From contig QHZC01000246.1 in NCBI GenBank assembly GCA_003224515.1, positions 1 to 6,725 of the forward strand: a DNA stretch of 6,725 bases. Reading direction: 5' to 3'. Source of the DNA: Acidobacteriota bacterium (GTDB taxonomy: Bacteria; Acidobacteriota; Terriglobia; Acidiferrales; UBA7541). The notes below the pieces were generated by a model, which saw nothing but the letters and a program-made list of their open reading frames with translations, was not told the origin of the DNA and made no database searches. The first letter of the stretch is position 1. The number at the start of each line of letters is the position of its first letter. The position numbers and the translations under genes are program-made. Below, in pieces: positions 1-5,952 of the stretch.

Positions 1-834
1 GAGGCAGGCATCGACTTCCTCGTTCCGTGTGGAACCACGGGCGAAAGCCCCACGCTCACGCACCAAGAGCATCTTCGAGTTGTTGAGATCACCGTCGAAT
101 TGGCCAAGGGCAAGGTGCCAGTCCTCGGGGGCGCGGGCGGCTACAATACTGCCGAAGTGATCGCCCTCGCTCGCGAGCTTGTTGACCTCGGCGTGGATGG
201 CATCCTCTCGGTCACTCCTTATTACAACAAGCCCACTCAGGAGGGCCTCTTCCAGCACTACCGTGCCATCACCGAAGCGGTGTCCCTGCCCATCATTCTC
301 TACAGCGTGCAGGGCCGCACCGGTGTAAACATCGAGACCGCCACGGTAAAGCGCCTCGCCGAAATTGAAAATATTGTTGGCATCAAGGAAGCTTCGGGCA
401 ATGTCTCGCAAATGGCCGCGGTCCTCAACGCCGTCCCAGAAGACTTCATCGTCCTCTCCGGCGACGACGCCATCACGCTCCCGCTCATCGCCCTCGGCGG
501 CCGCGGCGTCATCTCCGTCGTTTCCAACGAAATCCCAGCGGAAATGTCCCAATTGGCGCGGCTCGCCCTCCAAGGCGACTTTCACGGCGCGCGCCAGATT
601 CACCGCCGCTATCATGCGCTCATGGAAATAAACTTCGTCGAATCAAATCCTATCCCCGTGAAGGCGGCGATGGTAGAAATGGGCCTGCTCGAACCAGTCT
701 GGCGCTTACCACTCGTGCCGCCAAGAGCGGAGAATCAGGCGCGCATCCGAGCCGTCCTCGAATCGCTCGGATTGGTCGACCGCTCTGCGGTCGCGCCTTC
801 CGTCGAGAGGGTTCATGCTGCCATCGCAGGTTAA
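1..834 (+). CDS. dapA: 4-hydroxy-tetrahydrodipicolinate synthase (DapA), 5' end missing
   Basis: Condenses pyruvate with aspartate semialdehyde, the first committed step of diaminopimelate/lysine synthesis, in the cytoplasm. The frame is open from base 1, giving 277 residues; by comparison with E. coli DapA about 32 N-terminal residues lie outside the window. Family marks are clear: the GTTGES loop (residues 11-16, with the Thr pair), VTPYYNKP (Tyr equivalent to E. coli Y107), LYSVQGRTG (Tyr equivalent to Y133 and Arg to R138), GIKEAS with the Schiff-base lysine (K161 equivalent), LSGDD, and the conserved C-terminal ESNPIPVK. The protein is a little longer than E. coli DapA because of a C-terminal tail after ESLGL. 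Two oddities: the usual YNVP signature reads YSVQ, and the position of lysine-site residue N80 is Tyr. Its 3' end overlaps dapD by 20 bases, so the two are probably co-translated. The family assignment is very secure. Confidence 0.96.
   Translation, partial: EAGIDFLVPCGTTGESPTLTHQEHLRVVEITVELAKGKVPVLGGAGGYNTAEVIALARELVDLGVDGILSVTPYYNKPTQEGLFQHYRAITEAVSLPIILYSVQGRTGVNIETATVKRLAEIENIVGIKEASGNVSQMAAVLNAVPEDFIVLSGDDAITLPLIALGGRGVISVVSNEIPAEMSQLARLALQGDFHGARQIHRRYHALMEINFVESNPIPVKAAMVEMGLLEPVWRLPLVPPRAENQARIRAVLESLGLVDRSAVAPSVERVHAAIAG
805..810 (+). promoter_or_regulatory. Ribosome binding site of dapD inside dapA
   Basis: GAGAGG lies 4 bases before the ATG at 815, within the last codons of dapA. 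It supports the overlapping start for dapD; the spacing is somewhat short. Confidence 0.55.
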
Positions 835-1654
835 GCGGCTGTTTGACGAAGCTCCAGCTCACTACGCGGAAGAACATTTCTGGCTCTTCCGCGATTTCAA
901 AGCCGCACTGAATCGCGGGGAGATTCGCGCTGCGGAACCGGATGCAGCCGCGAAATCCGGCTGGCGTGCCAACGCTTGGGTGAAGAAGGGAATCCTGCTT
1001 GGCTTTCGAATGGGCGCCATCGCCGATATGTCGATCGACGCCTCGAAACAACCCTTCTTTGACAAATCCACCTATCCGGTGCGTGCATTCGCGGCTTCCG
1101 ATGGCGTGCGTATCGTTCCCGGCGGCTCCAGCATTCGCGACGGAAGTTACATCGGGCGCGGCGTGATTTGCATGCCGCCGATGTTCGTTAACGTCGGTGC
1201 TTATGTTGGAGAGGGCACGATGATCGATTCGCACGCTCTGGTTGGGAGTTGCGCCCAGGTCGGCTGCAATTGCCACATTTCTGCGGGATCGCAAATCGGT
1301 GGCGTACTCGAACCTGTCGGCGCGCTACCGGTGATTATCGAGGATGAAGTCTTGGTCGGCGGGAATTCCGGCGTTTATGAGGGAACCGTCGTGAAGCGCC
1401 GCGCCGTTCTTGGCACTGGAACGATCCTCAATCGCTCTATCCCGGTTTACGATCTTGTCCGCGACGCGATCTACACCGCCACGGAGACCGAGCCGTTGGT
1501 CATCCCCGAAGGAGCTATCGTGGTACCCGGATCGCGCGCCGTCTCTCATCCCTCCGGCCGAAAATGGGGACTCTCGCTACAGACCGCCGTCATCGTGAAG
1601 TACCGCGACGCCAAGACGGATGCGCGCGTGCGGTTCGAGGATCTTCTGCGGTAG
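815..1654 (+). CDS. dapD: Tetrahydrodipicolinate N-succinyltransferase (DapD)
   Basis: Transfers succinyl from succinyl-CoA to tetrahydrodipicolinate in the succinylase branch of DAP/lysine synthesis; the family forms cytoplasmic trimers. The length, 279 residues, is close to E. coli DapD (274). The helical N-terminal domain carries WVKKGILLGFRM (55-66) and FFDKSTYPVR (81-90). The left-handed beta-helix follows (about 98-210), with FVNVGAYVGEGTMID (124-138), VGSCAQVG (143-150), IGGVLEP (161-167) and VIIEDEVLVG (173-182). The C-terminal AVIVKYRDAKTDARV matches the DapD tail, which argues against the related acetyltransferase DapH. D138 aligns with catalytic D141 of E. coli. The residue aligned with E. 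coli E189 is Gly186 (motif SGVYEG instead of SEVVEG). The start at 815 is backed by a ribosome site inside dapA. The gene ends 3 bases from the stop of the convergent HEAT gene. Confidence 0.93.
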   Translation: MLPSQVKRLFDEAPAHYAEEHFWLFRDFKAALNRGEIRAAEPDAAAKSGWRANAWVKKGILLGFRMGAIADMSIDASKQPFFDKSTYPVRAFAASDGVRIVPGGSSIRDGSYIGRGVICMPPMFVNVGAYVGEGTMIDSHALVGSCAQVGCNCHISAGSQIGGVLEPVGALPVIIEDEVLVGGNSGVYEGTVVKRRAVLGTGTILNRSIPVYDLVRDAIYTATETEPLVIPEGAIVVPGSRAVSHPSGRKWGLSLQTAVIVKYRDAKTDARVRFEDLLR

Positions 1655-1657
1655 CCG

Positions 1658-2821
1658 TTACTGTGTGAGCACTTTTTCGAAGAACTGTAGCGCCCGCGGA
1701 TCGTTCGATTGCCCTAACCAGAACATCGCCTGCTTCCGCACCTCCGGGTTCCGGTTGTTCTGTGCCACTTCAATCAACTTTGGCACGCCTTCCTCCTTCG
1801 GCAATTGGCTGAGCGCAAACACTGCTTTTTTCTTCACATCTGTGTCGGGATCGTTCTCGATCGCTCCGGTGATCATGCCCACTGCTTTCTTTCCAGCCTT
1901 CTGGGCCAGCCAGAAGAGTGCTTGCCCCCGCACGTGTGAGCTCGTGTCGTCGTGCGCCATGCGGATCATCTCATCCAGGGCCCCAGCTTCATGGCTCACG
2001 GACAGCGCAAATGCTACGTGTGCTCGCACCTCTGAACTCGGATCCGTTTTCGCCATGTGCTGCAAAGCCGTCAATCCAGCCTTTCCCCGCGCGGCGCCCA
2101 TCCAGAATGCCGCCTGCCTCCGCAGCTCTTCGCGCTGCTCCGGGTTCACAAACGATTCGAGCGTCCGGTCAGCCGATCGATCCGCATGCAACGCGATCGC
2201 CGTCAGCGCTCCGTCGCCCACGCGAGCCCCGTGATCTTCAAAGTCCGACCCGCGCACGTAGGTTGCAAGGAGCGCCACGCTCTCCGTTGCTTTCACTCCC
2301 GTCAACCAGACGAACGCCAGACTACCCACATCCAGCGTGCAATCGTCCGACGCGACGCGAATCTTCATGACCTGCTTCGCTTCCAGTCGATAGAGCACGA
2401 CGAGCTGCCGGGCCCCTTCCAGTTTGACGCTTCCATCCGTGTGTGTCGTCTTGGTCGTTCCCCCGTTTTCCTTTTCTAACCGGCAGGTTCCGCAATTCCC
2501 GTCATTCCAGTTGTTGTTACAGCAGACTCCACGTTCGCCCGCGACCTGATCGACGTGGTAGCCGACCCACGCTGCTTTTTCTGCCGTTGCTGCGATCTCG
2601 CGAATGGTCGCGTCGAGACTTGCGCCGGCTGCCCGCGTTTCCAGCTTCGCATTTTCAATGCGCGGAGCTTCCACCGCTTGCCGAGGGACGGGGCTTGCTT
2701 GCCACGACCGGGCCGGGGCCCCGCCCTTCGCCAGCTGCACGCCGGCACTGCTAATCCCCGCTACGATCATCGCGAAGCCGAGTAGGCTCCGCAGCGCCGA
2801 AACAGTCTTTTCCTTTCGCAT
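1658..2821 (-). CDS. Exported HEAT-repeat protein with a cysteine cluster
   Basis: 387 residues, last gene of the sigma-factor operon. A basic start (MRKEKTVSALR) and a hydrophobic segment at about 11-26 look like a signal peptide or N-terminal anchor, so the rest should lie outside the cytoplasm. Residues 60-220 form a domain I do not recognise. It holds WVGYHVDQV (85-93) followed by a CC-x8-C-x2-C cluster (C100, C101, C110, C113) and one more Cys (C161). The C-terminal part (about 230-387) is five HEAT-type helical repeats with an exact 32-residue period, read from the aligned FW/FA pairs at 239, 271, 303, 335 and 367. The repeats alternate FW(M/L) and FAL. HEAT solenoids bind other proteins; no enzymatic motif is visible. 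The ATG has a good ribosome site and starts 9 bases after the previous gene. The repeat class is secure, the function unknown. Confidence 0.85.
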   Translation of the reverse strand: MRKEKTVSALRSLLGFAMIVAGISSAGVQLAKGGAPARSWQASPVPRQAVEAPRIENAKLETRAAGASLDATIREIAATAEKAAWVGYHVDQVAGERGVCCNNNWNDGNCGTCRLEKENGGTTKTTHTDGSVKLEGARQLVVLYRLEAKQVMKIRVASDDCTLDVGSLAFVWLTGVKATESVALLATYVRGSDFEDHGARVGDGALTAIALHADRSADRTLESFVNPEQREELRRQAAFWMGAARGKAGLTALQHMAKTDPSSEVRAHVAFALSVSHEAGALDEMIRMAHDDTSSHVRGQALFWLAQKAGKKAVGMITGAIENDPDTDVKKKAVFALSQLPKEEGVPKLIEVAQNNRNPEVRKQAMFWLGQSNDPRALQFFEKVLTQ

Positions 2822-2825
2822 GGTT

Positions 2826-2832
2826 CCCTCTC
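2826..2832 (-). promoter_or_regulatory. Ribosome binding site of the cysteine-cluster HEAT gene
   Basis: On the minus strand GAGAGGG lies 4 bases before the ATG and overlaps the TGA stop of the preceding gene by two bases. This fixes the start and suggests translation is coupled to that gene. Confidence 0.6.
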
Positions 2833-4183
2833 ACTTTTGCAGCAGTTCCATCAGATAATCGGTGCCTTCCTTGGAATTCATCAGCGTCAATTTGGACACC
2901 GCTGTCTTCTTGAGTTCCGGGTCCTTCTCACTTCGCGCGATGGCCACCAGCGCTCTTGCGTTCCCCTGCAGGAAATACGCGTTCAATACTTCCGCTTTGA
3001 CCGCGTGGTCCGTTTCCTTGCTGTAGATCTCTTGCAGCGCCTTCCCGGAATCGTCGGAATTGATCAACCCAAGGTTTCGAATCGCCGCCCGCCGCAATTC
3101 CGCATCCTTTTCTCCCTGCGCCGCCTGCACCAGTCTTCCCGAATCGCCCGCAAGAAAGAATGCCTGCAGAATTTCCCGGCGGACGTCCGGTGAAGTTTCC
3201 GTCTGGTACAACTGCTCCAATTCGCTCGTTCCGTGGACCAATCCAAGCTGCCGGATCGCCTCGCGACGCAGTGACTCATCCTTCTCGCTCTTCGCCGCAG
3301 CGAACAGGCGCTCGTGATCACCACCGATCATGTAACTGCGGAGTATGGCGTGCTTCACCGATGCATCACCGCTTGATGCGTAAACCTCGGCCAACGTCTT
3401 TCGCGCTTCAGTACCGCCGAAGAGTCCCAGGTATTCAACCGCCTTGCGCTGCAGCTCCGGATTGCTCTGTCCACGCGCGATTCTGCCCAGAATCTCGCGT
3501 GCTTGTGGCGTACCGCTTTGCGCCAGCACGAACAACGCCTTCGATTTTTCTCTTGGAGAACCCGAACCGTTGATCACTTTCTCGAGCAGAGGCATCGCGC
3601 GTTCGGAGTCGCTGTTCATCAGCCCTTGGATCGCCAGCATTTTTAATTCTTCGTTGCTCTGGTCTGCCGGCTTTACAGGCTGGCCCGTCGACTGCTTCAC
3701 CTCGATCTCCAGCGCGCTGGCATCCTTTTGCCACCGGCTCTGCGGAAATCGCCGCTTCAGGTCTGCAATGGTGGTCAGTGCGGTGTCCCTCTTGCCCAAT
3801 CGGTTCTCGGCGTACGCCTTCCAATAGAGCGCCGCTTCCGTTTGCGGGCCGTTCATATCTGCCAGTTGCTTGAATTTTGCCGCCGCCCGGTCGTAGCGGT
3901 CCTCATCCAAGTCCTCACGCCCGTCGTCGTACAACTCTTGCAGCTGTTCGATCTTTTCCTGCGCCCGCTCGCGCTTTTCGTCTTCTCTCTCTCTTGCTTC
4001 TTGCTCGCGTTCGCGCTTCTCCTGTTCTTTCGCCTGGGCTTCCTGCGGGTCCTCGAGCGAATCCGCAGATCGCACGGGAGTGGCCTTCGGTCCATGCGCG
4101 CGCGTGGCTGCCGGCGCCAGCAGCAGCGCAGCGATTGCGACCCAGGCGATACTCGTCCTTCGAACTGAATTGCCGATGGTCAT
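2831..4183 (-). CDS. Exported coiled-coil/TPR-like/HEAT-repeat protein
   Basis: 450 residues. The N-terminus (two Arg at 8-9, hydrophobic 11-24, TRA at 27-29 before HGPK) is a convincing signal peptide. Residues 47-82 are almost all E, R, K, Q and A, a single long charged helix or coiled coil. Residues 84-161 contain two TPR-like helix pairs (DRYDRAAAKFKQL, then AALYWKAYAENRLGKRDTAL and RRFPQSRW), the style of YbgF/BamD-type envelope proteins. From about 177 to the end it is a HEAT solenoid. The last part (241-450) is a roughly 60-residue double repeat: an ELRRxAIRxLGL helix pair alternates with a VKxEILxAYFLxG pair ending in EKD. No catalytic motif is seen. The ATG overlaps the anti-sigma stop as ATGA, with GAGAGG 8 bases upstream. 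Probably a periplasmic scaffold or sensor partner; this role is inferred from architecture and operon position. Confidence 0.85.
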   Translation of the reverse strand: MTIGNSVRRTSIAWVAIAALLLAPAATRAHGPKATPVRSADSLEDPQEAQAKEQEKREREQEAREREDEKRERAQEKIEQLQELYDDGREDLDEDRYDRAAAKFKQLADMNGPQTEAALYWKAYAENRLGKRDTALTTIADLKRRFPQSRWQKDASALEIEVKQSTGQPVKPADQSNEELKMLAIQGLMNSDSERAMPLLEKVINGSGSPREKSKALFVLAQSGTPQAREILGRIARGQSNPELQRKAVEYLGLFGGTEARKTLAEVYASSGDASVKHAILRSYMIGGDHERLFAAAKSEKDESLRREAIRQLGLVHGTSELEQLYQTETSPDVRREILQAFFLAGDSGRLVQAAQGEKDAELRRAAIRNLGLINSDDSGKALQEIYSKETDHAVKAEVLNAYFLQGNARALVAIARSEKDPELKKTAVSKLTLMNSKEGTDYLMELLQK

Positions 4184-4965
4184 ACCTTGTTCCTCTCTCT
4201 CTCCGTAGAATCGCTCTGCGCCGGCTTCGTGGCCTCCTGCCTTTGTTGCAGTTCCTTGTTGACCACCCGGACTTTGAACAAAATCCCGCGGCCCTCGATC
4301 TTTTTTTGGATCGCTTCGAGCTGCGCCGGGGTTACTTCTTCCGGGCTGTGGGCCACGTCCAGCAGCACGCGTTCGAGCTCGTCCAGCACGCTGGCAAGTC
4401 CCGCATCTCCCTCTTGCAGCGCCGTCTGTCGATACAACCGGTTTTCCTGCAGCAAATCTTCCGCGCGCCGCTGCTCGGCCGAGATGTTCACTTCTTTCTC
4501 GGTCGGACCGGTCGGCGTGGCATTCGACAGCTCCACCAACATTCTCTCGGAGTGGCCCAGGTGTTCGCCCACGGCAACCACTAACACGCGCTCCCGCACT
4601 TGTTCCTGGTTCGCGATGTTGTCACTCGTTTTGCCTGGCCTGGTGATTCGCCCGGCGACAAACGCCGCGACAATCAGCGTCACAATCACGCCCGCCGCCG
4701 CGAGCCGGCGCGGTTCCATCCACACGTGCCACCACCGTCCAGATCTCTCTGCCAGCCGCGGCGCAATCTCCCGCCACACGCGCCGCCCGTAATCTGCTCC
4801 CGGCTCCGGCACAGGAAGCGTATCCAGCGCCGCGAGCACCGCTTCGATTCGGTCCAGCTCCCCGCGGCATTCTTCGCAGGCCGCCAGATGTCTTGAAATC
4901 ACCGCTTGTTGTTCGGCAACTCCCTCGCGATAGGCAATCAATTCTTCTTCCGACATGTGTTTCAT
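4180..4965 (-). CDS. Membrane-anchored anti-sigma factor with zinc-finger (zf-HC2) domain
   Basis: 261 residues. The cytoplasmic N-terminus holds the anti-sigma zinc motif HLAACEEC (H26, C30, C33; H-x3-C-x2-C), which in this family binds and holds the ECF sigma factor encoded just upstream. One membrane span follows at about 88-105 (LAAAGVIVTLIVAAFVAG), flanked by basic residues. The remaining 155 or so residues should be periplasmic and are rich in charged helix (for example AEQRRAEDLLQENRLYRQ, LDELERVLLDVAH). The frame is open upstream to 5121, but I chose the ATG at 4965. It overlaps the sigma stop as ATGA, lies just before the zinc finger, and the upstream extension is the shadow of the sigma gene with no family character. 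A second ATG three codons later is possible. Function by family is secure; the signal it senses is unknown. Confidence 0.88.
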   Translation of the reverse strand: MKHMSEEELIAYREGVAEQQAVISRHLAACEECRGELDRIEAVLAALDTLPVPEPGADYGRRVWREIAPRLAERSGRWWHVWMEPRRLAAAGVIVTLIVAAFVAGRITRPGKTSDNIANQEQVRERVLVVAVGEHLGHSERMLVELSNATPTGPTEKEVNISAEQRRAEDLLQENRLYRQTALQEGDAGLASVLDELERVLLDVAHSPEEVTPAQLEAIQKKIEGRGILFKVRVVNKELQQRQEATKPAQSDSTERERNKV

Positions 4966-5618
4966 GATTCCGTTCCCATCGCGCGTGCCTGCGCCCCTGT
5001 TTCCACAAAGGGCTGCAGAGCACGTCGCAGTTTCTGCACCGCACGAAAGACCGTGTTCTTCGTCGCGTTCGAACTGGATTTCAATACTTCTGCGATTTCT
5101 TCGATCCCGCAGCCTTCCCAATGCCGCATCACGAAAGCAGTTCTCTCCGCGTCGGAAAGAGCGGCCAGCGCCTGTTCCATCTGTTTTCGCAGCTCCATGC
5201 TCTGGGTTAACCGCTCCGGCGTTGGCGCCTCATCCGGAACGCGATTGAGTGGATCGTTTTCCATCCCGTCCCTGTCTTCCGCCCTCGGCGCTTCCCGCCG
5301 CGCCTCTTCCTTCTGCCGCTGGCGCATGCGGTCAATCGCATAGTTGGCCGCGATTCGATAGACCCAGGTACCAAAATTCGATCGCGCCGCAAATTGCCGC
5401 AGCTTCTGATACCCGCGCAAGAAGGCCTCCTGGACCACCTCTTCGGCATCGTGCCGGTTCCCAGTCATCCGGTAGGCTAGCCGGAAAACATTGTGGCTGT
5501 GCCGCTCAACAAGAACGCGATAGGCATCGCGATCGCCGGCGAGCGTGCGCTCCACGGCGATGGCGTCGCTCTCTAGGATGGCCTGGGTGCTCTCGACGCT
5601 CTTTTGCATCCGATTCAT
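4962..5618 (-). CDS. RNA polymerase ECF-type sigma factor
   Basis: 218 residues, a normal ECF size. Sigma region 2 spans about 26-100: LAGDRDAYRVLVERH, then VFRLAYRMTGNRHDAEEVVQEAF (core binding) and FGTWVYRIAANYAIDRMRQR (-10 recognition). A charged linker (103-137) leads to region 4 at about 148-202: ALSDAERTAFVMRHWEG, then IEEIAEVLKSSSNATKNTVF and RAVQKLRRAL as the helix-turn-helix. It directs RNA polymerase to its own regulon and is presumably held by the anti-sigma encoded next. Such pairs usually autoregulate, but I could not pick out an ECF promoter with confidence in the upstream DNA. The start is uncertain: neither the ATG at 5618 nor the one three codons later has a clear ribosome site, and both leave the domains intact. 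It is the first gene of a four-gene operon. Confidence 0.92.
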   Translation of the reverse strand: MNRMQKSVESTQAILESDAIAVERTLAGDRDAYRVLVERHSHNVFRLAYRMTGNRHDAEEVVQEAFLRGYQKLRQFAARSNFGTWVYRIAANYAIDRMRQRQKEEARREAPRAEDRDGMENDPLNRVPDEAPTPERLTQSMELRKQMEQALAALSDAERTAFVMRHWEGCGIEEIAEVLKSSSNATKNTVFRAVQKLRRALQPFVETGAQARAMGTES

Positions 5619-5875
5619 TAGACAGGATTCGGGGCTTGCAGTTAGGTCGGCTACAGACCCTTATCTGCCAACAAGATAGCGCATGTGGGCCGGTCTCACG
5701 CCTTTTTTGGAAGGATGAACTGGCCCCGGTTGGAGGAAAAACTGCTGCCTAATCTGTGGCCTCTGATCACTCTTTTTTCATTCCTCAGAAAATCGCTTCT
5801 AGGCGACTTGGGGTAGCGGCTCCCGGATGACTTTGAATCCCCGACCTTCCAGGCTTTTAGTCACTCGGAGGCGCA

Positions 5876-5888
5876 AACCCGCTGGGTT
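5876..5888. repeat. Short inverted repeat AACCC-GCT-GGGTT
   Basis: Perfect 5-base arms around a 3-base loop. It is one of a series of small hairpins in the intergenic region; alone it would not be notable. Confidence 0.4.
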
Positions 5889-5889
5889 G

Positions 5890-5935
5890 AGCCGATCGAA
5901 GTAGTCTGCTCCGGAGGAGCCGGAATGAATCGGCT
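5890..5935. repeat. Nested inverted repeat (7-base outer and 5-base inner arms)
   Basis: Outer arms AGCCGAT (5890-5896) and ATCGGCT (5929-5935) are perfectly complementary. Between them GCTCC (5908-5912) and GGAGC (5916-5920) form an inner hairpin with a GGA loop. The unpaired flanks are 11 and 8 bases. This could fold as one long stem with an internal loop in RNA or single-stranded DNA. It lies inside the possible transposase remnant. There is no T-run on either side, so it is not a classic terminator. Confidence 0.5.
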
Positions 5936-5940
5936 TTGGT

Positions 5941-5952
5941 CCGCTTAGGCGG
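5941..5952. repeat. Short inverted repeat CCGC-TTAG-GCGG
   Basis: Perfect 4-base GC arms around TTAG, six bases from the nested inverted repeat. It belongs to the same hairpin-rich stretch. Confidence 0.35.

Noticed and set aside
650..1294. 214-codon minus-strand open frame over dapA/dapD
   Set aside because: Opposite the unmistakable dapA and dapD coding sequence, with no recognisable domain.
1620..2234. 204-codon plus-strand open frame
   Set aside because: It lies antisense over the HEAT-repeat gene, is rich in Ser/Ala/Cys with no domain, and is explained by codon bias of the true gene.
3877..4584. 235-codon plus-strand open frame
   Set aside because: Antisense to the HEAT/TPR and anti-sigma genes; Arg/Leu/Pro-rich composition typical of a GC-rich shadow frame.
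4966..5121. 52-codon N-terminal extension of the anti-sigma frame
   Set aside because: It overlaps the sigma gene, has no family features, and the ATGA overlap gives a natural start directly before the zinc-finger region.
5662..5678. TATCT-7-AGATA inverted repeat 44 bases upstream of the sigma start, considered as an operator
   Set aside because: Five-base arms are common by chance and there is no second copy or adjoining promoter to support it.
5690..5708. GC stretch followed by a T-run (CCTTTTTTGG) as a plus-strand terminator
   Set aside because: No stable stem precedes the T-run, and no plus-strand gene ends nearby.
5619..5798. Sigma-70 or ECF promoter for the sigma operon
   Set aside because: Candidates such as TATCTT and GGAAT/CCAACC segments lacked a properly spaced partner element; none was better than chance.
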